DNA of 18,895 nucleotides from an uncultured bacterium (GTDB taxonomy: Bacteria; Bacteroidota; Ignavibacteria; Kapaibacteriales; UBA4661): assembly GCA_937899715.1 (NCBI GenBank), contig CALCNX010000150.1, positions 1-18,895 of the forward strand. Direction: 5' to 3'. Numbering within the stretch: position 1 is the first letter of the stretch; each line of letters starts with the position of its first letter. Below, one piece after another: positions 1 through 6,868 of this stretch. The position numbers were made by a program, and so were the translations under genes. Under the pieces are notes generated by a model. It ran no database searches, was not told where the DNA came from, and was given only the letters and a program-made list of their open reading frames with translations.

Positions 1-495
1 CTTCCGATCTACAGTAGTTTTGATGGACTCTTGCTGCCCGGCGGTCACGACAAAGGCGTGAAAGAATATCTTGAATCCGCCGACGTTCAGCACAGTGCAG
101 TGCAGTTCTTTGCATCGAAGAAGCCGGTTGCTGCCATTTGTCATGGAGTCGTTGTGCTGGCTCGCAGCATCAATCCTGCAACAGGAAAGTCCGTTCTCCA
201 TTCGTACAAAACCACAGCGTTACTCAAATCGCAAGAACTCACAGCGTATAATATGACGCGGCTGTGGCTGGAAGATTATTATCTGACTTACCCCGCCATC
301 ACGGTTGAGGAGGAAGTACGTGCGGCACTCGCCAAGCAGTCACATTTCCTCACGGGCAAGCAACCACTTTTCCGCGACGACGAGGAACATACTGGCAGAG
401 GATTCACCGTACGCGACAGGAATTATCTTTCGGCGCGGTGGCCCGGCGATGCGTATTCTTTTTCGCTGGCATTTGTGCGGATGCTGCAAGAGTGA
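1..495 (+). CDS. DJ-1/PfpI family protein (type 1 glutamine amidotransferase-like), 5' truncated
   Basis: The reading frame is open from base 1 to the TGA at 493-495, giving 164 codons without a start, so the gene begins outside the window. The visible part has FDGLLLPGGH near its beginning and a nucleophile elbow KPVAAICHG with the family cysteine at visible residue 47, both typical of DJ-1/PfpI class I amidotransferase-like folds. These proteins include proteases, glyoxalases/deglycases and stress proteins, and the exact reaction cannot be read here. The first ten bases match the end of an Illumina adapter, so the first three residues may be artefactual. The next gene is convergent, 43 bases away. 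Family call is good; substrate unknown. Confidence 0.85.
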   Translation, partial: LPIYSSFDGLLLPGGHDKGVKEYLESADVQHSAVQFFASKKPVAAICHGVVVLARSINPATGKSVLHSYKTTALLKSQELTAYNMTRLWLEDYYLTYPAITVEEEVRAALAKQSHFLTGKQPLFRDDEEHTGRGFTVRDRNYLSARWPGDAYSFSLAFVRMLQE

Positions 496-538
496 GCGGA
501 TTGAATACATCGTATGCTGAATCGGTTTGAAACAGAGA

Positions 539-1507
539 TTATCCGTTTTGGGTCGTTAGTATTCCTTCTAGGATCTGAACAAATTTCTCCGGCTCTTCAT
601 AATGTGGCAAATGGGCTGAGTGCTCAAAATTGGTGAACGTTTTTTGCTCAGATTGGAGATGATTGTAAAATTTCAATGCCGTTTCAAACGGAGCAATACC
701 ATCAAGCACCCCTTGAATAAAATGAGTAGGAACATGTACTTCTTTTATTGCACGAAAGAGATTAAGTGTATCTAATTCAGGAAGCAGAGCGTTTTGGCAA
801 AACTCCATACCGCTAATTGTTTTAGGGATATCCGCTAGGGTATATTCCTTGCTAAAAAGCATATTCTTAATCGTGGCTATCAATAACTGATTATAGCTAC
901 TGCCAGTTTTTATTCCATTCAGATTTGTGAGAAGTTTCGCTCTTTGTTGAAATTTTTTGGTATCAAGAATCGGCGTTTGTTGTAACTCAAGTACCTCCTT
1001 TAGTAACCGCGCCTTGTTTCCTGCCTTTGCTTTCTTCATTGCAAATTCGAGCGCATAGCTATTTGCCGTAGGAATATCAATATCAATGCCCACCAAAAAT
1101 ACATTGCTAAATAAACTACTCTCTTTTACTGCTGCCATCAGACTTAGCGTTGCGCCAATAGAGTACCCTATCAAAATTGCTTTATCTTTTTTATACGTTG
1201 TTAAAAGATAGCGAGTACAAGCAATCACATCGTCTGTCAAGTGAGAAAAATTGATTGTTTTGGGCTCTAGGCTTGGAGTAAATGATTTACCACAGCCTCG
1301 CTGATCCCAATAAGCAACGACATACTTATCTTCAAGATGAAATAACCTTTCCATCGTGTTCGCTTCGGGTATCATTGGCAGCCCCGGACCTGCTTGTACG
1401 TGAATGATGAGCGGAGCATCAACACTTTTACCACGGACAAGAATCCACTGCTCGGAATTGTTGATATTTACTTTTTCTAAACGGTTAATTGGCATGGCTT
1501 TAAGCAT
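539..1507 (-). CDS. Alpha/beta hydrolase (peptidase S33 / proline iminopeptidase-like)
   Basis: A 322-residue protein with an alpha/beta-hydrolase layout. It has the oxyanion segment HVQAGPGLP (about 37-44), the YWDQRGCGKS motif (66-75) seen in proline-iminopeptidase-like S33 enzymes, the nucleophile elbow GYSIG with Ser116, an acid in GVLDG (Asp269) and a late histidine in EHSAHLPHYEEPEKF (His299). All three catalytic positions are present. The elbow GYSIG differs from the GGSWG usual in true proline iminopeptidases, so I would not name a substrate. It lies 27 bases downstream of the Crp/Fnr gene on the same strand and is probably co-transcribed with it. There is no clear ribosome site before the ATG, and a second ATG four codons in is an equal candidate. 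The DNA is AT-rich compared with the permease genes. Confidence 0.88.
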   Translation of the reverse strand: MLKAMPINRLEKVNINNSEQWILVRGKSVDAPLIIHVQAGPGLPMIPEANTMERLFHLEDKYVVAYWDQRGCGKSFTPSLEPKTINFSHLTDDVIACTRYLLTTYKKDKAILIGYSIGATLSLMAAVKESSLFSNVFLVGIDIDIPTANSYALEFAMKKAKAGNKARLLKEVLELQQTPILDTKKFQQRAKLLTNLNGIKTGSSYNQLLIATIKNMLFSKEYTLADIPKTISGMEFCQNALLPELDTLNLFRAIKEVHVPTHFIQGVLDGIAPFETALKFYNHLQSEQKTFTNFEHSAHLPHYEEPEKFVQILEGILTTQNG

Positions 1508-1534
1508 TAAAATACAAAATAAGATTTATGGAGG

Positions 1535-2098
1535 TTATTTTTCTGCACGCAGCCGGCTAAGATGTTGTGGACCTATCCCTAAATACGATGCAATATGATA
1601 TTGAGTAGCCATTTGTATTGTCTTTGGGCTGGTAATAACTAGGTCGTCATAGCGCTCTTTCGGTGTTTGCATCACAAATGATACAGATCTTTTATAAAAA
1701 CGAAGGAAGGTAATCTCAACAATAAGGCGGTTCAGATGCTCAAGACTATGAGAAGTTTTACACAATTCATTAAAATCGTGATATGAGAACGTCGTTAAGG
1801 TCGTATTCTGCATAGCCATAATGCTTGCATGAGGTAATGAATTACCAATAATGGAAGGCAGGTCAGCACAAAAATCGTTTTCAAAATAGAAGAAGTCGGT
1901 TACTTCATTGCCATCATTCTGGTAATACTTCCGCAAGTAACCATCTTCCAAGAACCCTACCCTGTCATTTTTCTTTCCTCGTTCTGTCCAATGCTGACCT
2001 TTTTCCAAGTGGGTCGTAGTCAGAATTTCTAAAACGCAATCGCAATCTTTTTCTGATAAGGGGGCGATGCTCTGTAATACTTGAATTATTTTTTTCAT
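1535..2098 (-). CDS. Crp/Fnr family transcriptional regulator
   Basis: A 187-residue protein. The N-terminal two thirds form a cyclic-nucleotide-binding-like beta barrel (for example GFLEDGYLRKYYQNDGNEVT near residues 48-67). The C-terminus ends in a short winged-helix with the recognition segment YLGIGPQHLSRLRAEK, the compact form common in Bacteroidota Crp/Fnr proteins. The cAMP phosphate-binding motif of E. coli Crp is not evident and there is no cysteine cluster like that of Fnr, so the signal is unknown. An AAGAGAG run lies directly before the ATG, and a TTCGCA/TGCGAA palindrome lies about 70 bases upstream. The downstream hydrolase gene, 27 bases away, is its likely target and operon partner. 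Confidence 0.88.
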   Translation of the reverse strand: MKKIIQVLQSIAPLSEKDCDCVLEILTTTHLEKGQHWTERGKKNDRVGFLEDGYLRKYYQNDGNEVTDFFYFENDFCADLPSIIGNSLPHASIMAMQNTTLTTFSYHDFNELCKTSHSLEHLNRLIVEITFLRFYKRSVSFVMQTPKERYDDLVITSPKTIQMATQYHIASYLGIGPQHLSRLRAEK

Positions 2099-2165
2099 AC
2101 TCTCTTGGATTCAGGTGTTTTGATTAATATCAGCACAAAAAAAAGCATTTTTTCTTGAACTCTCG

Positions 2166-2179
2166 TTCGCATTTGCGAA
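2166..2179. promoter_or_regulatory. Small palindrome upstream of the Crp/Fnr gene
   Basis: TTCGCA-TT-TGCGAA is a perfect 6-bp dyad in the 175-base gap between the cyclase stop and the Crp/Fnr start. Its form would suit an operator for a dimeric Crp-type regulator about 70 bases before the start, or a weak terminator for the cyclase transcript. The rest of the gap (2099-2273) is AT-rich, with A/T runs and no visible gene. Confidence 0.3.
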
Positions 2180-2273
2180 GAAAATCATTTAAATACCACT
2201 ATGCCTCCACTAACCCCTGTACTGTATTGCTACATTGGTCAATGAAGGCATAACACTTTTTAATTTCCGCTAC

Positions 2274-3179
2274 TTATCTTTTCTTTGCCACCTTAGCCAT
2301 TGCTCGCACCGGAAATGTTCCCACGCCTTTGAATTTTGGTGGAATTGCACTGAATGTAAAGCCGTCTTCGCCGGGTAATAAATACAAGTTGCAAAGATGC
2401 TCCACGATTAAAATTTCTGCCCCTAGAAGTGTCGTATGCACTGGTCTGCTCTTCCCGGCGGTACTGTCAATGTTGTGAGAATCAATGCCGACTAATTTCA
2501 CGCTGCAATCCCGCAAATACTCGGCTGCGCCTTTTGTCAAATAAGGGTGGTTTTCATAATAGCGCTCGGTATTCCAGTGAGTGTCCCAGCCCGTATGAAT
2601 TAACACCGCACGGTTTCTAAGTTCATAATTTTTCAAATGCTCTTCGGTAATTGCCAAGGTTTCCGCAAAGGGAACTCGAATGACAATACCATCAAGGTCG
2701 GTAAAACATTCCAAGCCTACTTCCGAAAGATCTTTACCGTGCTCAAATCGGTGAAATGGGCAGTCAATGTACGTTCCGGTGTTCGTCACCATTTCAATTT
2801 TACCAATCTGAAATTCGGTTCCCTCTTCATACATCTGTTTCGAGTTTTCCCGGCTTAAATAATCACAAATAATTGGTGCTGGCAAACCCTTGTAGGTTAC
2901 AAGCCCGTGCTCAATGGTATGACTTAAATCAATAAGTATCTCACCGCCACCATCAATTTTTTCCTTGGTTGGCTTTCTCTTGTGTGGTTCATCGAAAATT
3001 TCTTTGTTCAGAATTTTTGCCTCGCCAACCATCAGAAGCCGCATATCTGCTACAAGATAGTCCGCAAGTTCTTTATCGGAAATTGTGTCGCCGGATATAT
3101 CAAGCCGAAAATCCTCGCCTTTGATATTTCCACCATTTGTGAAATGAATTTCAAAATCGAATTTCACTCTTTTGTCCAT
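2274..3179 (-). CDS. Cyclase family protein (kynurenine formamidase-like, PF04199 type) with N-terminal extension
   Basis: I chose the ATG at 3179 (301 residues) because AAGAGG sits 8 bases upstream; an in-frame ATG at 3227 has no such site. Residues about 75-301 match the cyclase/kynurenine-formamidase fold: LIDLSHTIEHG, then TNTGTYIDCPFHRF, AVLIHTGWDTHW, and a C-terminal GIDSHNIDS segment. Family members use a HxGTHxDxPxH metal site to hydrolyse amides or lactones. Here the first His reads Asn and the GTH histidine reads Tyr (GTYIDCPFH), a variant layout, so metal use and substrate may differ. Residues 1-70 are an extra domain (KFDFEIHFTNGG... ADYLVADMRLLMVGEAKIL) that is not part of the usual 210-250-residue cyclase. 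It follows the MarR gene by 70 bases on the same strand and may be in its regulon. Confidence 0.85.
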   Translation of the reverse strand: MDKRVKFDFEIHFTNGGNIKGEDFRLDISGDTISDKELADYLVADMRLLMVGEAKILNKEIFDEPHKRKPTKEKIDGGGEILIDLSHTIEHGLVTYKGLPAPIICDYLSRENSKQMYEEGTEFQIGKIEMVTNTGTYIDCPFHRFEHGKDLSEVGLECFTDLDGIVIRVPFAETLAITEEHLKNYELRNRAVLIHTGWDTHWNTERYYENHPYLTKGAAEYLRDCSVKLVGIDSHNIDSTAGKSRPVHTTLLGAEILIVEHLCNLYLLPGEDGFTFSAIPPKFKGVGTFPVRAMAKVAKKR

Positions 3180-3249
3180 AGTTTTGCCTCTTGTGCTAAA
3201 AAAATAAACCTCAGCCCGATATACCACCCCACGTGGTTTGTGATAAATG

Positions 3250-3708
3250 TTATTTCTTCTGCCCCAGCAAGGTTAGCAATTGCTGATTAAAGAGCGGTGT
3301 TGCGTCGCCGAGAGTTTCAAAAAAACTCTTATCGAAAGCCTCTACCGTCTTAATCGCTTTCGCAACAATCTTTTTTCCATTGTCCGTAAGCACAACCGTT
3401 TTTGCCCTTGTGTCGGTCAAATGTTCCTGCCGTTGCACCAGTCCTTTTGCCTGCAATGTTCGTAAGACGGTCGAAGTCGTCATCGGGTCAATTTTGGTAT
3501 GCGAGGACAATACAATTTGCGTAACCTCCTGTTTGTGCAAGGTCAGCCAATGAATGCTTGCCATCAGAACAAATTGCGAATGGGTCATATCATATTGCTC
3601 TAATGCTTTTTTGATTTCTCGTTGCCACAGGTTTGTCACCTGCCACAACAGAAAACCGGAACTGTCATCGGCTTTGTCAACGCTAAAGGTACTGTCCTTC
3701 GGTTTCAT
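3250..3708 (-). CDS. MarR family transcriptional regulator
   Basis: A 152-residue protein with the MarR layout. N-terminal dimer helices (FLLWQVTNLWQREIKKAL) are followed by a winged helix-turn-helix in which MTTSTVLRTLQAKGLVQRQ is the recognition helix plus the lead into the wing, and HLTDTRAKTVVLTDNGKKIV is the wing and following helix. MarR proteins are ligand-responsive dimers that usually repress their own operon. Its ATG overlaps the stop of the SRPBCC gene (ATGA at 3705-3708), so the two are translationally coupled. A perfect 10-bp palindrome over the promoter of that operon is the obvious candidate operator. The inducing ligand is unknown. Confidence 0.93.
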   Translation of the reverse strand: MKPKDSTFSVDKADDSSGFLLWQVTNLWQREIKKALEQYDMTHSQFVLMASIHWLTLHKQEVTQIVLSSHTKIDPMTTSTVLRTLQAKGLVQRQEHLTDTRAKTVVLTDNGKKIVAKAIKTVEAFDKSFFETLGDATPLFNQQLLTLLGQKK

Positions 3709-4124
3709 AGTTGTTTTGCTGTTTGTATTTGGTGGTTCATGTCGTTAGGCAATTCTGCTACAATTTTTTCAGCAATAATTTTTCGCCACAAGAACCCCAA
3801 TAGTCCTTCTACTTTCATGGTCGTTGTAATTTTCAATCCGCTTGGGGTTTCTTCAAATATATGCTCACCATACATTTTTGCTAAGGGAAAAGTGGTCAGG
3901 TCAGTGAATTTTTTATTTTCTATTGCTTCCACAATGCCAAGTTTCAACTTGGGTCCACCTTTAGGCTGAAACATAAAATGATTCCCCTTTTCAAATTTGC
4001 CCTCTAATGATGCAATTTCAACGCCGTTATCCCACGTATGCCAGTTATTGACATCGGAAAGGAGTTTCCACATTTGTTCTTTTGTAACGTCAGTCGTTAC
4101 GATGGTGTGCGATGCTGTCCACAT
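3705..4124 (-). CDS. SRPBCC (START-like/polyketide cyclase) domain protein
   Basis: A 139-residue single-domain protein. It begins WTASHTIVTTDVTKEQMWKLLSDVNNWHTWDNGVE, continues with KGNHFMFQPKGGPKLKLGIVE, and ends in a long helix (KIIAEKIVAELPNDMNHQIQ), the pattern of SRPBCC ligand-binding folds. These bind hydrophobic small molecules in a deep cavity; some act in polyketide or aromatic metabolism, many have no known ligand. It is the first gene of an operon with the overlapping MarR gene. This suggests that the same small molecule could be bound by SRPBCC and sensed by MarR, but that is inference. The promoter and palindromic operator lie 28-73 bases upstream of the start. Confidence 0.88.
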   Translation of the reverse strand: MWTASHTIVTTDVTKEQMWKLLSDVNNWHTWDNGVEIASLEGKFEKGNHFMFQPKGGPKLKLGIVEAIENKKFTDLTTFPLAKMYGEHIFEETPSGLKITTTMKVEGLLGFLWRKIIAEKIVAELPNDMNHQIQTAKQL

Positions 4125-4151
4125 AGTATGTATTCAATAGGCAAAGAAATA

Positions 4152-4179
4152 ATTTACTATAAGTGCAAATATAGTAAAT
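4152..4179. promoter_or_regulatory. Palindromic operator, candidate MarR binding site
   Basis: ATTTACTATA (4152-4161) and TATAGTAAAT (4170-4179) are perfect 10-bp inverted repeats with an 8-base spacer. The centre-to-centre distance of 18 bases suits a MarR dimer. The site covers the -7 element of the promoter driving the SRPBCC-MarR operon, so occupancy would block transcription. The palindrome and overlap are seen directly; the identity of the binding protein is inferred from the neighbouring gene. Confidence 0.65.
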
Positions 4180-4197
4180 GTTTTTATTATATGCAAA
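4166..4197 (-). promoter_or_regulatory. Bacteroidota-type promoter of the SRPBCC-MarR operon
   Basis: On the minus strand TTTG (4197-4194) is followed after 20 bases by TATATTTG (4173-4166). This matches the Bacteroidota sigma consensus TTTG at -33 and TAnnTTTG at -7. The start codon at 4124 would leave an untranslated leader of roughly 35 bases. The -7 element lies inside the palindromic operator. Confidence 0.6.
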
Positions 4198-4211
4198 TTT
4201 TTATTCGCCAA

Positions 4212-4249
4212 AAAGCCCGCATGAAGTTATTGTGCTTCATGCGGGCTTT
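4212..4249 (-). terminator. Rho-independent terminator of the T9SS repeat-protein gene
   Basis: A perfect 15-bp inverted repeat (AAAGCCCGCATGAAG with its complement) with an 8-base loop. Read on the minus strand the stem runs into five T residues, so it terminates transcripts coming from the gene ending at 4312 and insulates them from the SRPBCC promoter that follows. On the plus strand there is no T tract. It is the strongest hairpin in the window. Confidence 0.85.
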
Positions 4250-4311
4250 GTGAATGTTGCGCTTTGCCTTGTGCAAAACAGATATTTCTTTTTTCGTAAT
4301 GCCGATTTTAC

Positions 4312-4947
4312 TTAATGCCGAACAATCACCATTGCTCTACCCACCGCGCGACCAGCAATGACGACAACTCCGTATTGCCCCTCTCGCCAGCCGGATACGT
4401 CAAAAATTACTTCGTTCTCTGTCGCCGCAACGGTCTGCGTGGCAACTTCCTCGCCCATGAGCGTCAGAACTCGTACCGTTACTCGCTCCGCCGCCGCAGG
4501 CACACCGCTAAAATGAACGGTAAGTCGAACAGAAGCCGGATTCGGGAATGTTCGGACAGTAAGGGCAGAGACCGACGGCGGTACGGTGTCGCGTGGTTGT
4601 GGGCGAACTGTATCGCGTGGTTGCGGGCGTGTCGTATCGCGAGGCTGTGGGCGTGTTGTGTCGGGACGTACTGTCCCGGTAGTTGAAGGGCGCACGGTGC
4701 TTTCGGTTGAGCGACGAATAGTACCCTCGGTTGATGGACGAGCTGTCCCAGTAGTTGAAGGGCGCACAGTGCTTTCGGTTGAGCGACGAACTGTGCCCTC
4801 GGTTGATGGGCGAATTGTCGCGTTTGTGGACGGACGAACTGTACCAGTTGTGGATGGACGGGTGGGCTGTTGCTGCGCCACAGACGGTGTGCTATGGAAG
4901 AATACGCCGAGGGCGCAGACGACGAGAAAGGTGACTATGGTTTTCAT
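4312..4947 (-). CDS. Secreted repeat protein with T9SS type A C-terminal sorting domain
   Basis: A 211-residue protein. Residues 1-24 form a signal peptide (TIVTFLVVCALGVFF core, SVA before the likely cut). Residues 30-93 are eight tandem 8-residue units of the form RPSTxGTV or RRSTESTV, then three TRPQPRDT-type units run to about 121. Residues 131-211 form a Por/T9SS sorting domain: TFPNPAS, VRVLTLMGEEV, YGVVVIAGRAVGRAMVIV. That domain directs passage through the type IX outer-membrane secretion system and is normally cut off or anchored. There is no recognisable catalytic passenger, so the product would be a short, Thr/Ser/Pro/Arg-rich surface or secreted stalk. A GGAGAA ribosome site lies 7 bases before the ATG. 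The DNA repeats have a 24-bp period and a 72-bp higher-order period, so copy number may vary between strains. Confidence 0.85.
   Translation of the reverse strand: MKTIVTFLVVCALGVFFHSTPSVAQQQPTRPSTTGTVRPSTNATIRPSTEGTVRRSTESTVRPSTTGTARPSTEGTIRRSTESTVRPSTTGTVRPDTTRPQPRDTTRPQPRDTVRPQPRDTVPPSVSALTVRTFPNPASVRLTVHFSGVPAAAERVTVRVLTLMGEEVATQTVAATENEVIFDVSGWREGQYGVVVIAGRAVGRAMVIVRH
4582..4863 (-). repeat. 24-bp coding tandem repeat with 72-bp higher-order period
   Basis: This stretch codes for the eight RPSTxGTV-type and three RPQPRDT-type octapeptides of the T9SS-exported protein. The segment starting AGTTGAAGGGCGCAC at 4681 recurs at 4753, exactly 72 bases later, showing that three-unit blocks were duplicated after the basic 24-bp unit arose. 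Confidence 0.85.
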
Positions 4948-5068
4948 GACGGTTCTCCAAAAAAAATAAAATGCTGAATATACTTAGTGATGAAGCAAAG
5001 AAGGTTCGCGATTCCTTACTCTATCAAAAACAACATTCTACGGGCGTAGTTACAGTCCAAAACGTCAC

Positions 5069-5141
5069 GACTTTCTATGCTCAAAAGTCATAGTGCCCAC
5101 AAACAAATATCTACAAACCACAATGAAAAAATGTAATTTTG
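5069..5141 (+). promoter_or_regulatory. parAB upstream region with dyads and a possible -7 element
   Basis: GACTTT (5069-5074) pairs with AAAGTC (5084-5089) and CTATG (5075-5079) with CATAG (5089-5093), giving interlocked short dyads. TAATTTTG (5134-5141) fits the Bacteroidota TAnnTTTG -7 element, but no TTTG is seen at the expected distance upstream. This small ParA lacks an N-terminal DNA-binding domain, so any autorepressor here would more likely be ParB. The rest of 4948-5198 shows no gene. Confidence 0.35.
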
Positions 5142-5198
5142 CAGTTCATACTGTAGCACAAAAACCTTTCACTCTTTTTGACTATTGCGGAGCAACCA

Positions 5199-5903
5199 AT
5201 GATTATTGCGGTGATAAACAACAAAGGCGGTGTCGGCAAGACCACCACAACTGTTCACGTCGGCTATGCGCTTGCTCAACAAGGCAAACGAGTCTTGTGT
5301 GTGGATATGGACGGGCAAGCAAATTTGCTGATGCACCTTTTCTCGTTGGACACGGTGTATGATATGAAAGATTCTATGAAAGAAGCAAAGGGCAGCGGAG
5401 AACCGATAGTTCTACATCACGAATCAGGATTCGATGTGCTCCCTCTTTCGTTCCATCTGCTCACGCAAAAGCAATATGCCGCGCTCATTGAGTCCTTTGC
5501 GAAAAAGTATGACGTTGTACTGTTGGATTGCCCGCCATCACTGGAAACACGGACACTTGGGGCACTGGACGCAGCCACTGCCGTACTCATCCCAACGGAA
5601 GCCGAGTCGCTCAGTTTCAACGGACTGACGAGCCTTATCGAAATGGCGGAAGAACGCAAACTTGAGGTTATAGGTATTGTGGTAACACGCTTTGAAAAGA
5701 AAAAAGCGGCACACAATTTTTACCTACCACTCATTGCCAAAGAGTTTCGCTCACTTTTCTCCGGCGCGGTCATTCCCAATAGTGCGGTTTTTCCTTCGGC
5801 TTCGGCGATGCAGCGCGTGGGCTACGAATGGAACGGCAAAAAAGCAAATCCGGCGCTGGATGAATACACTAAACTCGCCACAAAAATAGGAGCAATGGTA
5901 TGA
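5199..5903 (+). CDS. parA: ParA-type partition ATPase
   Basis: I start at the ATG at 5199 (234 residues) because GGAG lies six bases upstream; a TTG at 5178 would only add seven residues. The deviant Walker A motif KGGVGKTT is at residues 9-16, Walker A' is CVDMDGQAN (Asp36/Asp38 region), and Walker B is VVLLDCPPS (about 104-112). There is no N-terminal helix-turn-helix, so it resembles the short ParA/Soj class rather than P1 ParA. It would bind the nucleoid in its ATP form and position the replicon with ParB. The parB start overlaps the parA stop by ATGA. Together with the Rep gene and iterons at 14.3-15.6 kb it marks this as a self-replicating element; a chromosomal Soj would normally not be accompanied by an iteron origin. 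Confidence 0.93.
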   Translation: MIIAVINNKGGVGKTTTTVHVGYALAQQGKRVLCVDMDGQANLLMHLFSLDTVYDMKDSMKEAKGSGEPIVLHHESGFDVLPLSFHLLTQKQYAALIESFAKKYDVVLLDCPPSLETRTLGALDAATAVLIPTEAESLSFNGLTSLIEMAEERKLEVIGIVVTRFEKKKAAHNFYLPLIAKEFRSLFSGAVIPNSAVFPSASAMQRVGYEWNGKKANPALDEYTKLATKIGAMV

Positions 5904-6730
5904 GCAAACGTTTTGCGCCGAACCCCACGGCAAGTCTTCGCCGTGTTCAGTCCGTGCGAACGGGCGTGAGTTTGTCGGACATCAAAAATATGGCAGTGGA
6001 CGATATCCGCACCAATCCGCAAAACACGGTCTTCTTTGTGCGCGAAAGCACGGAGTATTTTCAGCGGTTGCGCGAGGACATCGAAAAACGCGGTGTTGTG
6101 GTGCCGCTCCTCATCAAGCAAGACGGTGTGCTTCTGGCAGGGCACAACCGTCTCCAGATTGCCCGTGAGATTGGCTTGCGCTTTGTGCCCGTACAGACGG
6201 TGCAGGAAGAACTATCGGAACGCCAAGAGCAAGAATTTATCATCAACGATAATCTTCTCCGACGGCATCTCAGCATCGAAGAGCGCATACGACTCTACAA
6301 AATGCTGTTCCCCGAATTCGAGAGTGTTCTGGCGGCAGGCAAGCGCGGCGGCGACAAAAAAAGTGCAGAATTCAAAGAGAAGAGCAGCGAAAAAAATCAA
6401 AACGACACTGTCTCTTTGAAAAACGATGCAAGAAAATCTGCCCGTCAAAGCGGCAATCAGCAAGAAACTCAAGCAAGCACGATTCAAGAACTGGCAAAAA
6501 AAATTGCGACCACCACGGGACAAAATATTTCGACCGTCAAGCAGCAGCTCACACGTGCGAAACGCGCCGAAAAACAGACCACGACGGCAAGCAAAAAAAA
6601 TCAAAACGACAATGTCGTTTTGATTCGGCAATTAGATTCGGTCTTGGGCGCAATCGCTTCCGCGCCCGTAGGAGTACAGAAAACGGTACGGAAGAAGCTG
6701 GAGAAATTTTTGTCAACCTTGGGTGCGTAG
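5900..6730 (+). CDS. parB: ParB-like partition protein
   Basis: A 276-residue protein, translationally coupled to parA. Residues about 25-100 form the ParB/Srx-like N-terminal domain: MAVDDIRTNPQNTVFF, then EDIEKRGVVVPLLIKQDG and LLAGHNRLQIAREIG, where GHNR corresponds to the GERRxRA nucleotide-binding box. A helical segment (FIINDNLLRRHLSIEERIRLYKML) follows, then a charged linker, then a putative helix-turn-helix (TIQELAKKIATTTGQNISTVKQQLTRAK) and a short C-terminal helix. The linker and the C-terminal part each contain KNQND(T/N)V, coded by two copies of a DNA palindrome, so the gene may carry its own binding site. It should load on the centromere and stimulate ParA. Confidence 0.9.
   Translation: MSKRFAPNPTASLRRVQSVRTGVSLSDIKNMAVDDIRTNPQNTVFFVRESTEYFQRLREDIEKRGVVVPLLIKQDGVLLAGHNRLQIAREIGLRFVPVQTVQEELSERQEQEFIINDNLLRRHLSIEERIRLYKMLFPEFESVLAAGKRGGDKKSAEFKEKSSEKNQNDTVSLKNDARKSARQSGNQQETQASTIQELAKKIATTTGQNISTVKQQLTRAKRAEKQTTTASKKNQNDNVVLIRQLDSVLGAIASAPVGVQKTVRKKLEKFLSTLGA
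6395..6421. repeat. Imperfect copy of the parB intragenic palindrome
   Basis: The left arm AATCAAAACGACA (6395-6407) is identical to the left arm of the perfect palindrome at 6599. The right arm matches the perfect copy at 9 of 13 positions. It codes for KNQNDTVSL in the ParB linker. Confidence 0.55.
6599..6625. repeat. Perfect 27-base palindrome inside parB, candidate ParB-binding site
   Basis: AATCAAAACGACA (6599-6611), one central base, then TGTCGTTTTGATT (6613-6625) form a perfect 13-bp dyad within the parB reading frame. A second, degenerate copy lies 204 bases upstream. The form (dyad around 27 bases, located in or near the partition operon) fits a parS-like centromere or an autoregulatory site. 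Binding is inference; the symmetry is seen directly. Confidence 0.5.
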
Positions 6731-6737
6731 ATACCCT

Positions 6738-6868
6738 GAACGCGGACAGCGCAGATTGAGCGGATAGAGGCAGAGATTTTTGAAAAAAAACGACTGATGC
6801 GTGACGTATCAGCTCTTTCATCAAAAACTAATCCGTTGTTATCGGCTCAATCGGCGCTGTCCGCCTTC
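6738..6868. repeat. MITE-like inverted repeat between convergent parB and permease genes
   Basis: Arms 6738-6765 and 6841-6868 are inverted copies of 28 bases with three mismatches (core GCGGACAGCGC...GATTGAGC), separated by 75 bases. CCCTGA occurs at both outer edges (6734-6739 and 6868-6873), resembling a short target duplication. There is no coding capacity. It could also serve as a two-way transcription barrier between the two converging genes. Confidence 0.6.

Noticed and set aside
4586..4969. 127-codon plus-strand frame with VSRGCGR and VPVVEGRTV repeats
   Set aside because: It is the antisense shadow of the T9SS repeat protein; the minus-strand frame has signal peptide, sorting domain, ribosome site and terminator.
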